A stretch of DNA of 64,000 bases, taken from positions 124,001-188,000 of the forward strand of contig NZ_PYMJ01000009.1 of assembly GCF_003025615.1 (NCBI RefSeq). Reading direction: 5' to 3'. The notes beneath the pieces were generated by a model. It ran no database searches. It saw only the letters and a program-made list of their open reading frames with translations, and had not been told where the DNA came from. The stretch's first letter is position 1; every line of letters begins with the position of its first letter. This document shows, piece by piece, positions 1 to 10,653 of the stretch. The DNA comes from Photobacterium frigidiphilum (GTDB taxonomy: Bacteria; Pseudomonadota; Gammaproteobacteria; Enterobacterales; Vibrionaceae). A program made the translations under genes and the position numbers.

Positions 1-966
1 GAGATTGATACCCCACAAGGTATGGTTAAAGCGGTAGATCGTATGAGCTTAACCATAAACGAAGGTGAAATCCGGGGGCTTGTGGGTGAATCAGGGTCAG
101 GAAAAAGCTTAGTTGCTAAAGCCATTGCTGGTGTCACAAAAGACAACTGGAAAGTGACGGCCGATCGCTTGCGTCTAGGAGATGTCGATTTATTGGCTCT
201 ATCAGCACGTGAACGTCGAAAGATTGTGGGTCGTGAAATTGCGATGATCTTCCAAGAACCATCTTCTTGCCTTGACCCATCTGAAAATATTGGTGAGCAA
301 TTAGAAGAGGCCATACCTTCATCATCATTTTCAGGTCGATGGTGGCAACGTATTCATTGGCGTCAAAAACAAGCGATTGCACTGCTACACAAAGTTGGTA
401 TCAAAGAGCATAAGCGCGTAATGAAAAGTTACCCGTATGAACTGACCGATGGTGAGTGTCAAAAGGTAATGATTGCCATGGCGATTGCAAACCGCCCTCG
501 CCTGCTTATTGCCGATGAACCAACCAATGATTTAGACCCGATTACACAGGCACAAATATTCCGCTTACTAAGCCGTATGAACCAATTAGGCAATACCACC
601 ATATTACTTGTAAGCCATGATTTAACGACCGTAACACAGTGGGCAGACCGTATTACCGTGATGTATTGTGGCCAATCTGTCGAATCAGGTAGCCGAAAGC
701 AATTGCTGGAATCACCACACCACCCTTACACTGAAGCACTAATGCGAGCGATGCCTGACTTTAGCTTAGATGTGGCACATAAAAGTAAATTGGAAACCCT
801 GCCAGGTTCTATCCCTCCTCTTCAGCATCTGCCTATTGGTTGCCGATTAGGTCCACGTTGCCCACATGCACAACGCAAATGTGTAGAAGTACCCAAACGT
901 AGGAAGATAAAAAGCCATAAATTCAGCTGCCACTTCCCGCTGAATATGGAGGATAAAAAGAAATGA
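1..966 (+). CDS. sapD: SapD, peptide ABC transporter ATPase (5' partial)
   Basis: ATP-binding subunit of the SapABCDF transporter, linked in enterobacteria to antimicrobial-peptide resistance and putrescine export; it acts at the inner membrane with SapF. The frame is open from base 1, so the true start lies upstream of the window (the first ATG is at 22). Walker A (GESGSGKS), the ABC signature region (LTDGECQKV) and Walker B ([10 protein letters not shown]) are intact. The C-terminal Cys-containing oligopeptide-transporter extension ([14 protein letters not shown]) is present. It overlaps sapF by 4 nt, implying translational coupling. The match to E. coli SapD is close across the whole length. 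Confidence 0.95.
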   Translation, partial: EIDTPQGMVKAVDRMSLTINEGEIRGLVGESGSGKSLVAKAIAGVTKDNWKVTADRLRLGDVDLLALSARERRKIVGREIAMIFQEPSSCLDPSENIGEQLEEAIPSSSFSGRWWQRIHWRQKQAIALLHKVGIKEHKRVMKSYPYELTDGECQKVMIAMAIANRPRLLIADEPTNDLDPITQAQIFRLLSRMNQLGNTTILLVSHDLTTVTQWADRITVMYCGQSVESGSRKQLLESPHHPYTEALMRAMPDFSLDVAHKSKLETLPGSIPPLQHLPIGCRLGPRCPHAQRKCVEVPKRRKIKSHKFSCHFPLNMEDKKK

Positions 967-1787
967 GTTCTTTACTTGAAGTCGATAACCTTCAAAAATC
1001 TTATCACTACCGTGCAGGGTTATTTCGCCGCCGTACTATTGAAGCAATTAAACCGATTTCTTTCAAGTTAGAAGCGGGAGAAACCATTGCATTTATCGGG
1101 AAAAATGGCTCTGGGAAATCAACGTTAGCCAAAATGCTTTCTGGCGTTGTTGAGCCTACCGCAGGTGAAATCCGAGTTAATGGTGAAGTGTTAGCACCTA
1201 AGGATTTTCAAACTCGGTGTAAATTAATCCGCATGATTTTCCAAGATCCCAATACATCGCTGAACCCACGCATCCAAATTGGTCGCATATTAGAAGGTCC
1301 ATTAAAACGAAATACGAATATGACCCCACAAGAGCGTGAACGGCGTATCATGCTTACTTTGAAACGAGTAGGCTTACTGCCTGAACATGCGTATTTTTAC
1401 CCTCAGATGCTTGCTACGGGTCAAAAACAACGTGTATCACTCGCACGTGCTCTGATCCTTCAGCCATGTATTATCGTTGCTGATGAGGCGTTAAATGGGC
1501 TAGATATGTCAATGCGGTCACAAATACTGAACTTGCTCTTAGAGCTTCAAGAAGAAATGGGCTTGTCATATGTGTATGTATCGCAACATATGGGCGTAGT
1601 TAAACACTTCTCAGATAAAGTGATCGTCATGCAAGATGGTGAGGTTGTAGAAAAAGGACCAACCGCAGAAGTATTCAGTTCGCCACAGCACTCACTGACT
1701 AAGAAACTATTAGATAGTCACTTCACTGCCCCAACACACGATAGAACCAATAGAATCAGTAAAGCGACACCCAAGATTAAATGTTAA
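963..1787 (+). CDS. sapF: SapF, peptide ABC transporter ATPase
   Basis: Second ATPase of the Sap transporter, 274 aa. Walker A (GKNGSGKS) lies near residues 46-53, with a signature-like segment ([15 protein letters not shown]) and Walker B ([10 protein letters not shown]). The start ATG overlaps the sapD stop, and an AGGA-type ribosome site lies just upstream inside sapD. It is the last gene of the operon and converges on pyrF. The hairpin between the two genes has a T-run only on the minus-strand side, so termination of sap transcription is less clear. Confidence 0.93.
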   Translation: MSSLLEVDNLQKSYHYRAGLFRRRTIEAIKPISFKLEAGETIAFIGKNGSGKSTLAKMLSGVVEPTAGEIRVNGEVLAPKDFQTRCKLIRMIFQDPNTSLNPRIQIGRILEGPLKRNTNMTPQERERRIMLTLKRVGLLPEHAYFYPQMLATGQKQRVSLARALILQPCIIVADEALNGLDMSMRSQILNLLLELQEEMGLSYVYVSQHMGVVKHFSDKVIVMQDGEVVEKGPTAEVFSSPQHSLTKKLLDSHFTAPTHDRTNRISKATPKIKC

Positions 1788-1796
1788 TTTGAATAT

Positions 1797-1832
1797 AAAA
1801 ACCCCGCTATTACTAGTAGGCAGTAGCGGGAT
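1797..1832 (-). terminator. Rho-independent terminator of pyrF
   Basis: CCCGCTA (1803-1809) pairs with TAGCGGG (1824-1830). On the minus strand the stem is followed by GGTTTTTAT, a proper U-tract. On the plus strand no T-run follows, so it is a weaker end for sapF. Confidence 0.75.
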
Positions 1833-1863
1833 TAGTAAACGTTTGCTTTTTATCGTAAAACAA

Positions 1864-2559
1864 TTAAGCCAGTGATTGATTTATTTCAGCTAATACAGCA
1901 GCAGGATCAGTAGCCTGTGTAATAGGACGGCCGATAACTAAGTAATCAGACCCCGCATTAACGGCTTCAACGGGTGTCATCACACGACGCTGATCGCCAG
2001 CAGCACTACCAACAGGACGAATGCCTGGAGTAATTAACTGAAACTCTTTACCCAATGCTGATTTCAACATCGTTGATTCTTGAGCAGAACAAACTACGCC
2101 ATCAAGACCACTGTTTTTAGTTAATCTTGCCAAGTTTAATACTTGTTCTTGTGGTGCGCAGGCAATACCAATACCCGCAAGATCTGATGCATCCATACTG
2201 GTTAATACCGTTACTGCAATCAATAAAGGACGATCTTTACCATACGGTTCTAGAATATCACGTGAAGCAGCCATCATACGTTCGCCACCACTTGCATGAA
2301 CGTTCACCATCCAAACCCCTAACTCTGCCGCAGCGGCAACCGCACGCGAACAGGTATTTGGGATATCGTGGAATTTCAGGTCTAAAAATACAGAGTGACC
2401 ACGCTCATGCAATTTACGCACGAAGTCAGGGCCATATAAAGTGAACATTTCTTTACCCACTTTTAGACGGCAGCTTCCCGGCTCAATACGGTCAACAAAC
2501 GCTAATGCTGCATCTTGGTTCGGGTAGTCGAGTGCGACAATCACTTTAGGGTCTAACAT
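1864..2559 (-). CDS. pyrF: Orotidine 5'-phosphate decarboxylase
   Basis: Decarboxylates OMP to UMP, the last step of de novo pyrimidine synthesis, in the cytosol. The 231-aa protein has the catalytic Lys/Asp network motif ([12 protein letters not shown]) near residues 58-69, the phosphate-binding TPGIRP segment and a C-terminal VIGRPIT loop. Length is normal for the bacterial family. In E. coli pyrF follows lapA-lapB; the order is kept here, but a strong terminator at 2604-2638 separates it from lapB, so pyrF probably has its own promoter. Confidence 0.97.
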   Translation of the reverse strand: MLDPKVIVALDYPNQDAALAFVDRIEPGSCRLKVGKEMFTLYGPDFVRKLHERGHSVFLDLKFHDIPNTCSRAVAAAAELGVWMVNVHASGGERMMAASRDILEPYGKDRPLLIAVTVLTSMDASDLAGIGIACAPQEQVLNLARLTKNSGLDGVVCSAQESTMLKSALGKEFQLITPGIRPVGSAAGDQRRVMTPVEAVNAGSDYLVIGRPITQATDPAAVLAEINQSLA

Positions 2560-2603
2560 TGAATCTCCTGCTTAGACTTCGTTTTAGAGTTAACTTGGCA
2601 ACT

Positions 2604-2638
2604 TAAAAAAAGGGCTCACCATTAAGGTAGCCCTTTTA
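2604..2638 (-). terminator. Terminator after lapB
   Basis: The minus strand reads AAAGGGCT, a loop, AGCCCTTTTTTT. The stem is 8 bp with a run of seven T. It lies between lapB and pyrF and would uncouple pyrF from the lapAB unit. Confidence 0.85.
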
Positions 2639-2677
2639 CATTATTCAATTTTATAACCAGAAGAATACCCGCAGGTA

Positions 2678-3847
2678 TTATTCACCATCTAAACCACGAA
2701 TTGGCTTAATGGTGCCCCACCCTTTACACGAAGGACACTGCCAATATAAAGAGTGGGTGGCAAAACCACATTTATGGCAACGGTAGTGAGGCTTCATTTT
2801 AAGCTGCTCACCCACCAAATGGCGTAAACTGGTTAAACTTTCTTTTGCTCGGCCTTCTTCTGCTTCATCAAGGTGATAATCCATCAATTGATAGAAGCCT
2901 TTCATGGTCGGATTTTTTGTCAGCTGACGAGTCATAAACGTTTGAGCAACAATAGCTCCCTCACGTTTGCATATCTCATCAGCGAGCATTAATTCAGCCG
3001 TCGAGCCCGCTTTCATATCTACGCAATGTTGTAAATATTTCAACCAACCCGATTCATTATTTGTCGCTTCATAGCATTGAAGTAACAATGGCAAGGCTTC
3101 ACCTACAAAATCAACTTCTTGCTCGGTAACACGTTCAAGCTGCTTAGACGCCGCTTTATAATCACCAGCCTTAATCAGAATACGTGCCATTGTTAGCGAT
3201 GCACGTACGCAGTTTTTGTCAGCAGATAGGGCTTTCTTTAAACATTGCTTCGCCTTATCTTGATTTTGTGCCCCTATCTCAAGTATCGCAAGCTCACACC
3301 AATAATGGGCAATATCATGCTTAAGTTTGGGTTTTCCCATCTTAACGAGCTGATTTGCCATCTCTATCGCTTTTTCCCACTCGCGTGTTTGTTGATAAAT
3401 AGACAACAACTGCTGCAGTGCACCTTTACGATGGTCTGGTTCATCAAGTAGCTGTTCAAAGATTTTTTCAGCGCGATCAAGAAAACCTGCAGCCATATAA
3501 TCTTTTGCTAATTGCTGTAATGCGAGGTTTCGTTGGTCAATGGTTAGGTTGGGACGGGCGATAAGGTTTTGGTGGATACGAATTGCACGATCGACCTCAC
3601 CCCTGCTTCGAAATAAGTTTCCCAAAGCAAGGTGAGTATCAATTGTTTCGCTATCAACTTGAAGCAACTCTATAAAAAGGTCTACCGCTTTATCAGACTG
3701 ATCAGATAACAGTAGATTCAAACCTGTCACGTATTGACGTGACATGTGATGAGATTGCTCTTGGCGTTGATTACTAGCGCTCCTGTTACCCATATACCAA
3801 CCGTAAGCGGCAGCAATAGGAAGTAACAGGAACAACAGCTCTAGCAT
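2678..3847 (-). CDS. lapB: LapB (YciM), LPS assembly regulator
   Basis: Inner-membrane-anchored TPR protein that controls LpxC turnover by FtsH and so sets lipopolysaccharide synthesis. The 389-aa protein starts with a hydrophobic anchor (residues 1-15), continues with tandem TPR-type helices and ends in a rubredoxin-like zinc module with CxxC pairs (CHKCG and CPSCKGW). It lies 6 nt downstream of lapA in one operon. The family identification is firm; function is inferred from E. coli. Confidence 0.95.
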   Translation of the reverse strand: MLELLFLLLPIAAAYGWYMGNRSASNQRQEQSHHMSRQYVTGLNLLLSDQSDKAVDLFIELLQVDSETIDTHLALGNLFRSRGEVDRAIRIHQNLIARPNLTIDQRNLALQQLAKDYMAAGFLDRAEKIFEQLLDEPDHRKGALQQLLSIYQQTREWEKAIEMANQLVKMGKPKLKHDIAHYWCELAILEIGAQNQDKAKQCLKKALSADKNCVRASLTMARILIKAGDYKAASKQLERVTEQEVDFVGEALPLLLQCYEATNNESGWLKYLQHCVDMKAGSTAELMLADEICKREGAIVAQTFMTRQLTKNPTMKGFYQLMDYHLDEAEEGRAKESLTSLRHLVGEQLKMKPHYRCHKCGFATHSLYWQCPSCKGWGTIKPIRGLDGE

Positions 3848-3853
3848 TAAACG

Positions 3854-4138
3854 TTATTCCTTAATCGGCTCGGCACGAAGCTGATCTAACTCTTTCTGTT
3901 GCTTAACAACTTTCTTTGTTAGACGATTCTTAGAAAAGCGGGCTTTTAGATATAACATACCGCAAATCAGCCAACCAAGCCCAAAGCCTGAACCGAATGC
4001 AATTCCCAGTAAAGTCGATAACTGGAATTCTCCTTGAGCGGCAAGATAATTAAAATTAACAAGTTCTTGGTTTTGAGCACCTAATGCAAGGGTGATCAGA
4101 AAGCAAACCACTAAAATAAGAATGCTTATTATCTTCAT
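3854..4138 (-). CDS. lapA: LapA (YciS), inner-membrane protein
   Basis: Small DUF1049 protein of 94 aa with two membrane helices (about residues 4-20 and 41-63) and a basic, heptad-like cytoplasmic tail. It is the partner gene of lapB in LPS assembly. The start is set by GAGG seven bases upstream of ATG. It is the first gene of the lapA-lapB unit, and a bidirectional terminator at 4221-4256 separates it from ihfB. Confidence 0.92.
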   Translation of the reverse strand: MKIISILILVVCFLITLALGAQNQELVNFNYLAAQGEFQLSTLLGIAFGSGFGLGWLICGMLYLKARFSKNRLTKKVVKQQKELDQLRAEPIKE

Positions 4139-4220
4139 TGTAAATCCTCAGGCTTGTTCAATAATTTGATGTCTTGATTATGCAGCAAATTTACTCGTCA
4201 GACCATGATCAATAGACATA

Positions 4221-4256
4221 AAAAAACGGCATACTAAGTAGTATGCCGTTTTTTTG
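4221..4256 (-). terminator. Terminator after ihfB (bidirectional shape)
   Basis: ACGGCATACTA and TAGTATGCCGT form an 11-bp perfect stem flanked by A6 on one side and T7 on the other. It ends ihfB transcription on the minus strand, just before the lapA promoter region. Confidence 0.9.
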
Positions 4257-4268
4257 TTCTATTCGCGG

Positions 4269-4559
4269 TTAAGCAGCAATTGCAGCATTAACACGGTCAC
4301 GTAATTCTTTGCCTGGCTTGAAGTGAGGAACGTATTTACCATCCAGCTCAACTTTATCACCAGTCTTAGGATTACGACCTACGCGCGGAGCACGGTAATG
4401 TAAAGAGAAGCTACCAAAGCCACGGATCTCAATACGGTCGCCTTCTGCAAGGGTACCCGCCATGTGCTCAAGGATTTCCTTGATTGCATCTTCTACCTGT
4501 TTGGCAGAAAGATGTGTTTGTTGACTACATAGCCTTTCAATTAATTCAGACTTTGTCAT
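4269..4559 (-). CDS. ihfB: Integration host factor beta subunit
   Basis: DNA-bending nucleoid protein, beta subunit of the IHF heterodimer. The 96-aa protein starts [10 protein letters not shown] and shows the HU/IHF core ([20 protein letters not shown]) with the intercalating Pro arm. I chose the ATG at 4559 because GGAG sits five bases upstream; an in-frame GTG two codons earlier (4565) would overlap that site. It lies directly downstream of rpsA, as in E. coli. Confidence 0.96.
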   Translation of the reverse strand: MTKSELIERLCSQQTHLSAKQVEDAIKEILEHMAGTLAEGDRIEIRGFGSFSLHYRAPRVGRNPKTGDKVELDGKYVPHFKPGKELRDRVNAAIAA

Positions 4560-4600
4560 AAACACTCCGTTTTTAGTATGTTTCTCAATAGTATAACCGT

Positions 4601-4635
4601 TTAGAGAGAAAATGCTAAAAGCCTTTTCTCTCTAA
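4601..4635 (-). repeat. 12-bp perfect inverted repeat between rpsA and ihfB
   Basis: TTAGAGAGAAAA (4601-4612) and TTTTCTCTCTAA (4624-4635) form a perfect 12-bp stem with an 11-nt loop. The stem starts 6 nt after the rpsA stop and no T-run follows it. It could be a processing or mRNA-stability hairpin that allows partial read-through into ihfB. Confidence 0.6.
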
Positions 4636-4641
4636 GCTCAA

Positions 4642-6312
4642 TTATTCGCCTTTAGCAGCTTTGAAAGCGTCAGCCATAGCGTTACCGAACGAAGCTTCTT
4701 CTTGCTTGTTCAGGCTCGCCATTGCTTCTTGCTCTTCAGCAACATCTTTAGCACGAACAGATAGGTTAACTACGCGGTTCTTACGATCAACGCCTGTGAA
4801 TTTAGCTTCAACAGAATCGCCAACAGAAAGTACTAGCGTTGCGTCTTCAACACGATCTACAGATGCTTCAGAAGCGCGAAGGTAACCTTCAACGCCTACA
4901 GCTAGTTCTACTGTTGCGCCTTTAGCGTCAACTGCAGTAACAGTACCGTTTACAAGAACACCTTTCTTATTATCAGCTACGTAGCTGTTGAATGGGTCTT
5001 CTTCGATCTGCTTAACGCCAAGAGAGATACGCTCACGCTCTGCGTCTACTGCTAGAACTACTGCAGAAATTTCGTCGCCTTTCTTGAAGTCACGAACTGC
5101 ATCTTCACCAGTAACATTCCAAGAAATGTCAGATAGGTGAACAAGACCGTCGATACCGCCGTCAAGACCGATGAAGATACCGAAGTCAGTAATAGACTTG
5201 ATCTTACCAGTTACGCGATCGCCCTTAGCTTGCATTTCTGCAAATGACTGCCATGGGTTAGCTTTACACTGCTTAAGACCTAGGCTGATACGACGACGTT
5301 CTTCGTCGATATCAAGAACCATAACTTCAACTTCGTCACCAACGTTAACAACTTTCGATGGGTGGATGTTTTTGTTAGTCCAATCCATTTCAGAAACGTG
5401 TACAAGACCTTCAACGCCTTCTTCGATTTCAACGAAGCAACCGTAGTCAGTAAGGTTAGTAACACGGCCAGAAAGCTTAGTGCTTTCTGGGTAACGCTTA
5501 GCGATTGCTACCCATGGATCTTCGCCAAGTTGCTTAAGACCTAGTGATACGCGAGTACGCTCACGGTCGAACTTAAGAACTTTAACGTTGATTTCATCGC
5601 CAACATTAACGATTTCGCTTGGGTGCTTAACGCGTTTCCAAGCCATATCAGTAATGTGAAGAAGACCATCAACACCGCCAAGATCAACGAATGCGCCGTA
5701 GTCAGTAAGGTTCTTAACGATACCTTTAACTTCCATACCTTCTTGTAGAGAAGCAAGTAGTTCGTCACGCTCAACGCTGTTTTCAGATTCGATAACTGCG
5801 CGGCGAGAAACAACAACGTTGTTACGCTTCTGATCAAGCTTGATTACTTTGAACTCTAGCTCTTTGTTTTCAAGGTGAGCAGTGTCACGAACTGGACGAA
5901 CGTCTACTAATGAACCAGGTAGGAACGCACGGATACCGTTAAGTTCAACTGTGAAGCCGCCCTTAACTTTACCGTTGATGATACCAACAACTGTTTCAGC
6001 TTCTTCGTAAGCTTTTTCAAGCTGGATCCAAGCTTCATGACGCTTAGCTTTTTCACGAGAAAGTTTAGTCTCACCGAAACCATCTTCGATAGCGTCAAGT
6101 GCTACGTCAACTTCTGCACCAACTTCAATTTCAAGTTCGCCAGCGGCGTTCTTGAATTCTTCAACTGGGATAGAAGATTCTGACTTAAGGCCTGCATCAA
6201 CAAGAACGTAACCGTTCGCGATAGCAATAACAGTACCTTTAACGATAGCGCCTGGACGTGTTTCGATTTCGTTTAGAGACTCTTCAAAGAGTAAAGCAAA
6301 AGATTCAGTCAT
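4642..6312 (-). CDS. rpsA: 30S ribosomal protein S1
   Basis: Largest 30S protein; it binds mRNA and unfolds it for initiation. The 556-aa protein has six S1 (OB-fold) repeats; the central four carry clear GxVxxxxDFGxFV/VxxGVDGLLHxSD motifs. Its length equals the E. coli 557 aa. The ATG is preceded only by a weak GAAG sequence, as in E. coli rpsA, where translation depends on leader structure and S1 itself represses it. It lies between cmk (upstream) and ihfB (downstream). Confidence 0.98.
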   Translation of the reverse strand: MTESFALLFEESLNEIETRPGAIVKGTVIAIANGYVLVDAGLKSESSIPVEEFKNAAGELEIEVGAEVDVALDAIEDGFGETKLSREKAKRHEAWIQLEKAYEEAETVVGIINGKVKGGFTVELNGIRAFLPGSLVDVRPVRDTAHLENKELEFKVIKLDQKRNNVVVSRRAVIESENSVERDELLASLQEGMEVKGIVKNLTDYGAFVDLGGVDGLLHITDMAWKRVKHPSEIVNVGDEINVKVLKFDRERTRVSLGLKQLGEDPWVAIAKRYPESTKLSGRVTNLTDYGCFVEIEEGVEGLVHVSEMDWTNKNIHPSKVVNVGDEVEVMVLDIDEERRRISLGLKQCKANPWQSFAEMQAKGDRVTGKIKSITDFGIFIGLDGGIDGLVHLSDISWNVTGEDAVRDFKKGDEISAVVLAVDAERERISLGVKQIEEDPFNSYVADNKKGVLVNGTVTAVDAKGATVELAVGVEGYLRASEASVDRVEDATLVLSVGDSVEAKFTGVDRKNRVVNLSVRAKDVAEEQEAMASLNKQEEASFGNAMADAFKAAKGE

Positions 6313-6424
6313 TTAATTAATCTTCAATATGATAAACAACCATGGGTATCCTACCTCATGGGGTTGATAAAAAAGTCAGTTGTCATCCATGATACCGACA
6401 GCGCCTAACCGATTATTCGGTAGA
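6313..6424 (-). promoter_or_regulatory. rpsA leader, possible S1 autoregulatory hairpin
   Basis: Between cmk and rpsA, the minus strand forms CCATG-loop-CATGG (6340-6361) with AGGTAGGA in the loop, about 28 nt before the rpsA ATG. A small CCGA/TCGG hairpin follows the cmk stop. Gamma-proteobacterial rpsA leaders fold into hairpins exposing GGA and lack a strong Shine-Dalgarno site; this leader has both traits. The function is inference. Confidence 0.4.
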
Positions 6425-7111
6425 CTAGGATTTTTGTTCTAAAGCTTTTTCTATATAAGCGAATGCTTGGGCTGTAACTTGCTCTATTGACATATCAGTA
6501 GAGTCTAGCACCAAAGCATCTTCCGCGGGACGCAATGGCGCCACAGATCGATTACGATCTCGGTCATCACGTTCCTGAATTTCGCTTAAAAGGCTGCCAA
6601 AGTTAACATCTAAGCCTTTTTGTTGCAACTGATTCATACGGCGATTAGCACGTTCTTCTGCACTTGCATCTAGGAATATTTTTACGATCGCGTTAGGAAA
6701 AACAACGGTACCCATGTCACGACCATCAGCAACAAGACCAGGAGCATTACTGAAGGCACGTTGACGACGCAGCAATGCTTCTCGTACACGTGGTAATGCA
6801 GCCACTTTTGATGCTGCCATGCCCGTTTCTTCTTTACGTAATTCGCCAGAAACGTCTTCACCTTCTAGGATAACCTTAACTAAGTCACCTTCAGCTTTAA
6901 ATTGCACATCTAAATGTGCAGCTAATGGTACTAAGCCGTCTTCAGATTCAAGGTCAACACCATGGTGAATGGCAGCAAGTGCTAATACTCGATAAATAGC
7001 GCCAGAGTCGAGTAAATGCCAGCCTAGCTTTTCTGCCAACAGCATACATAGAGTGCCTTTACCGGCACCACTTGGTCCATCAACGGTGATGACTGGAGCA
7101 TGAGTAGACAT
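6425..7111 (-). CDS. cmk: Cytidylate kinase
   Basis: Phosphorylates CMP and dCMP with ATP. The 228-aa protein has a P-loop (GPSGAGKGT) at residues 12-20, the NMP-binding [11 protein letters not shown] motif and the lid arginines (RDDRDRNR). The ATG at 7111 was chosen because GGAG lies seven bases upstream and the protein then aligns with the 227-aa E. coli enzyme; a longer in-frame start at 7156 has no support. It is co-oriented with rpsA, as in most gamma-proteobacteria. Confidence 0.96.
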   Translation of the reverse strand: MSTHAPVITVDGPSGAGKGTLCMLLAEKLGWHLLDSGAIYRVLALAAIHHGVDLESEDGLVPLAAHLDVQFKAEGDLVKVILEGEDVSGELRKEETGMAASKVAALPRVREALLRRQRAFSNAPGLVADGRDMGTVVFPNAIVKIFLDASAEERANRRMNQLQQKGLDVNFGSLLSEIQERDDRDRNRSVAPLRPAEDALVLDSTDMSIEQVTAQAFAYIEKALEQKS

Positions 7112-7304
7112 AAGTTTCTCCGAAATTATTTCAGCAATCTTTTCGTTAAACAGCAAAACTGCTTACTAAACGGGGACGCATTATACGTAATAAAATCGAA
7201 AAGTTATATGCGAATCGAGAAAAGAATCTAGATAAACGTGTGCACCATAATTAACGTTGAAATTTTGAACAGCCAGATTTCATCATAACCTTTGTGCATA
7301 TAGT

Positions 7305-7356
7305 AAAAAACCCACGACAACAACTTATTACTAGAACGAGTAAACGTTGCGTGGGC
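7305..7356 (-). terminator. Terminator after aroA
   Basis: On the minus strand CCCACG pairs with CGTGGG across a long, partly paired stem (AAC/GTT inside), followed by T6. It lies 25 nt beyond the aroA stop. Confidence 0.7.
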
Positions 7357-7381
7357 TTTACATTTGACTGATTAAAAAGAC

Positions 7382-8668
7382 TTAAGCAGGCTGACTTAAT
7401 TCTGCCAACTTATCGAAATAATCAGGGAAAGTTTTAGATGTGCATTTAGGATCGTTAATCGTAACAGGTGTATCGCTCAATGCGACTAGCGAAAAACACA
7501 TTGCCATACGGTGATCGTCATAGGTATCAATCGTTGCATGCTGTAACTGTGTTGGCGGTACAATGGTAATGTAGTCATTACCTTCTTCAACCTCTGCGCC
7601 AACTTTACGTAACTCTGTCGCCATCGCCGTTAAGCGATCCGTTTCTTTCACGCGCCAGTTATACACATTGCGGATAGACGTTGTACCTTCTGCAAATAAT
7701 GCTGCAACAGCAATCGTCATCGCGGCATCAGGAATATGGTTGAAATCCATATCGACGGCTTTTAATTCGCCACGACGAGCAATAACATAATTATCGCCCC
7801 ATTCAATTTCAGCACCCATCATTTCAAGTGCATGTGCAAATTGAACATCGCCTTGAATACTCTTTTTACCAATGCCTGTCACTTTAACTTCACCGCCTTT
7901 AATCGCAGCGGCAGCTAAAAAATAAGAAGCAGATGACGCATCGCCTTCCACTAGGAAGTCACCAGCACCTTGGTATGTCTGCCCTGCAGGGATAAAGAAC
8001 TCTTGGTAATCACGATTTTCTACCGTAACACCAAATTGCGCCATGATGTGCAACGTTATATCAATATAAGGTTTTGAAACTAAATCGCCTTTAATACGAA
8101 TAACCGTATCAGCTGTTGCTAGAGGAGCCGCCATTAAGAAGGCGGTTAAAAACTGGCTTGAAATTGAACCATCAATCTCAACCTCTCCCCCGTGAAGACC
8201 TGTACCTGTGATTTTTAACGGTGGATAATTTTCATTTTCTAAATAGGTAACATCTGCGCCCGCGGTACGGAGTGCATCAACTAAGTGCCCTATAGGGCGC
8301 TCTTTCATTCGTGGTTCGCCAGTTAATACAAATTCACCCTGACTAAGGCAAAGTGCCGCAGCTAACGGACGCATTGCTGTACCTGCATTACCAAGGTATA
8401 GCTCTAAAGCTTGTGACGCATTGAATGCAGAACCAAGACCTTCAACTTCACAGACCGTTTTATCTGTTGATAATTGATAATTTACCCCTAGCTGTTTTAG
8501 TGCATTCAGCATATGGCGAATATCATCGCTGTCCAAAAGGTTAGTAAGGCGAGTCGTACCCTGTGCTAACGCTGCCAATAATAGTGCACGGTTAGAAACA
8601 CTTTTCGAACCTGGTAGATTCACTTCCCCATTGATCTGACTTACTGGCTGTAACGTTAAACTTTCCAT
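7382..8668 (-). CDS. aroA: EPSP synthase
   Basis: 5-enolpyruvylshikimate-3-phosphate synthase, the sixth shikimate-pathway step. The 428-aa protein has the shikimate-3-phosphate-binding Lys22 ([10 protein letters not shown]), the [10 protein letters not shown] loop, and C-terminal DxAMTIA and DDHRMAM motifs. The [10 protein letters not shown] loop is the class I (glyphosate-sensitive) form. serC, its usual operon partner, lies 2.3 kb away with intervening genes, so the serC-aroA operon is broken here. Confidence 0.97.
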   Translation of the reverse strand: MESLTLQPVSQINGEVNLPGSKSVSNRALLLAALAQGTTRLTNLLDSDDIRHMLNALKQLGVNYQLSTDKTVCEVEGLGSAFNASQALELYLGNAGTAMRPLAAALCLSQGEFVLTGEPRMKERPIGHLVDALRTAGADVTYLENENYPPLKITGTGLHGGEVEIDGSISSQFLTAFLMAAPLATADTVIRIKGDLVSKPYIDITLHIMAQFGVTVENRDYQEFFIPAGQTYQGAGDFLVEGDASSASYFLAAAAIKGGEVKVTGIGKKSIQGDVQFAHALEMMGAEIEWGDNYVIARRGELKAVDMDFNHIPDAAMTIAVAALFAEGTTSIRNVYNWRVKETDRLTAMATELRKVGAEVEEGNDYITIVPPTQLQHATIDTYDDHRMAMCFSLVALSDTPVTINDPKCTSKTFPDYFDKLAELSQPA

Positions 8669-8859
8669 CTGTTATTCTTCAATCCTGTATTTTGGGCGTT
8701 TCTGCAGATTAGCGAATAATGCATCAGTTCGCTAGTACCATTTACCGATTCCTTCTTTATATAGCTTTTGGTCTAACCAGCAGTTACTCTAAACTTCGTC
8801 TTTTCGCTATTCGTAACACTTGTTTAAACGCGAAATTACCATTAAATAAGGAATCAAGT

Positions 8860-9288
8860 GTGAGCTCTGAAACACCTAAAGTCGGCATTGGTATTATTGT
8901 TGTAAATGACAAGGGTGAAATTCTGATTGGTAAACGTAAAAATAGCCATGCCCCTTACTATTCCATTCCTGGTGGGCATATGGAGATTGGTGAAACATTC
9001 ACTCAGTGTGCAGCACGCGAAATGGAAGAAGAAACCGGGATTATTATTCGTAACCCTGAAGTCATCGCTATAACTAATAACCTCGCGACGTTTCATGAAT
9101 CCGGCAAACACTACATAAGCGTTGCACTACTTGTGACTGATTTCACTGGCAACGCTGAACTAAAAGAACCTGATAAATGTGAAGGCTGGTTGTGGGTTAA
9201 TCCTAAAGAAGTCCCGACTCCTCAATTTGATGCGAGTGAGCAATCTATTCAGTGTTATTTGAACAATACGTTTTGCATAAATGATTAA
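8860..9288 (+). CDS. Nudix hydrolase
   Basis: Predicted pyrophosphohydrolase of nucleoside-diphosphate-linked substrates. A complete Nudix box (GHMEIGETF, then REMEEETGI) fits the G-x5-E-x7-RE-x2-EE-xG pattern. I set the start at GTG 8860 because AAGGA stands seven bases upstream and gives a normal 142-aa single-domain protein. An ATG at 8719 would add 47 residues unlike the family and lacks a good ribosome site. The substrate cannot be told from sequence. It is divergent from aroA and ends in a shared terminator at 9331. Confidence 0.85.
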   Translation: MSSETPKVGIGIIVVNDKGEILIGKRKNSHAPYYSIPGGHMEIGETFTQCAAREMEEETGIIIRNPEVIAITNNLATFHESGKHYISVALLVTDFTGNAELKEPDKCEGWLWVNPKEVPTPQFDASEQSIQCYLNNTFCIND

Positions 9289-9330
9289 TGCTATTCATTT
9301 GTGCCTAATAACCGAATGCCACCGATATAT

Positions 9331-9357
9331 AGAAAAAGCGCCTTAGCGCTTTTTCTA
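9331..9357. terminator. Bidirectional terminator, Nudix gene / DUF5666 gene
   Basis: AGAAAAAGCGC, loop CTTA, GCGCTTTTTCT. The stem is 11 bp, symmetrical, with T-runs on both strands, between two convergent genes. Confidence 0.88.
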
Positions 9358-9384
9358 ATAATACAGTAGAAATATAATCTCAAT

Positions 9385-10653
9385 TTAATCAGGATCTAAA
9401 CGACAAAATGATAAGTTATTAGAAGCATCACGCTGACACTCTATTTCAACCCATTGCCCATTAAATAAACCTAATGAGCCATCGGATGACGCATAGCCCC
9501 AAATCGTATTTCCAGATACCTTACCTTCTAGGCTAATCTCGTTGTCTTTATCTTCTCTTTCGATTTCTTTTAAAACAAACTGTCCATTAACGTCTCGCCC
9601 ATCGAGTTCAACCCACTGCCCGGCTAAGGAGTTTATCGTTAAACCATCATCAAACACCGTATTTGACCCAATAGGAAAATCAATACCGTTAATACTCACG
9701 ACTGAGTTGCTATATGAGGCTTCACCTTCGACGTTAAACTCTCGCCCTTGAATGCCAGTATCATCATCAAAATCAACTTCAATTGCGATGAGTTTTCCAT
9801 TAACCACTTTTAAATCAACATTGACTTTAAAACCAACCATTAGCATTGATTGGTTACCATCTTCATATCGTGTCGATTCATCAACCATTATGGTTGTTCG
9901 CTGATTAATTTCAAAAACAGTTTGAGTTGAATTAACCCATGAAATAATGCCTTCTACATCAGTGTCATCAAAATCTGACGCCGATTCCGCATCTACCTTA
10001 GACGCAATTATCTGCCCATTTTGATATTGACCATCGACCTCGACCCACAAACCATTTTGGATAACTTGAATATCATCTAAAATGGCATTCGAGTAATCAA
10101 CAAGCACGTTGCCAATCATAAACGTGAATGCATTTACATCTAATTGAGATATCGACCCTTCTATCTCAGAAAAGGATAGAGCTGATATTTCATTAATCGA
10201 TGTAACTTTCCAGCTTGAGTCGGCATGTACTTGAGCTGAAATTAACACCCAATCTCCCACCGTTATATCAGAGCTTAGCCCCGCGTAAGTAAACGTCGTA
10301 TTATTAACAGTAATATTATCGTTAATAATTGCGGACACTTGACCTGTATATTCCGGATCTAATTTAATTTCATTTACAATATTGCCCATTAAATCAGCGC
10401 TGATGTGAGTACCTTTTGTAATAGTCTCTAACGGGTAAGTTTGAGATTGATATTGAACATTAGCATTGTCTGCATTCATCGTTAAATTGCTAACTGAAAT
10501 ACTTTTATCACTATAAGAAATATCATCAACATATCCATTTAATGTCTTCGATGTAGCTTGTGAATCAGCAGAAGTATCTGAACTAGAATCAGAATCACCG
10601 CCACAACCCACTAAAGCCACGCTAATTAGAGTGACCAATATCAATCGTTCCAT
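9385..10653 (-). CDS. DUF5666-repeat lipoprotein
   Basis: Predicted lipoprotein of 422 aa. A signal peptide ends in the lipobox LVGC, followed by a Gly/Asp/Ser-rich linker. The rest is a series of beta-rich repeats with VxGxV, VxVxGxxxNGQxxAxKV and WVEVDG/WVELDG/WVEIEC motifs of the DUF5666 type. The start may be ATG 10653 or ATG 10659, with GGTGG upstream of both; the ATG-like start further upstream is unlikely. The role is unknown; such repeats occur in envelope or surface proteins. It is a single-gene unit. Confidence 0.75.
   Translation of the reverse strand: MERLILVTLISVALVGCGGDSDSSSDTSADSQATSKTLNGYVDDISYSDKSISVSNLTMNADNANVQYQSQTYPLETITKGTHISADLMGNIVNEIKLDPEYTGQVSAIINDNITVNNTTFTYAGLSSDITVGDWVLISAQVHADSSWKVTSINEISALSFSEIEGSISQLDVNAFTFMIGNVLVDYSNAILDDIQVIQNGLWVEVDGQYQNGQIIASKVDAESASDFDDTDVEGIISWVNSTQTVFEINQRTTIMVDESTRYEDGNQSMLMVGFKVNVDLKVVNGKLIAIEVDFDDDTGIQGREFNVEGEASYSNSVVSINGIDFPIGSNTVFDDGLTINSLAGQWVELDGRDVNGQFVLKEIEREDKDNEISLEGKVSGNTIWGYASSDGSLGLFNGQWVEIECQRDASNNLSFCRLDPD

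Noticed and set aside
8719..8859. N-terminal extension of the Nudix protein from ATG 8719
   Set aside because: The GTG at 8860 has a well-spaced AAGGA and gives a standard single-domain length.
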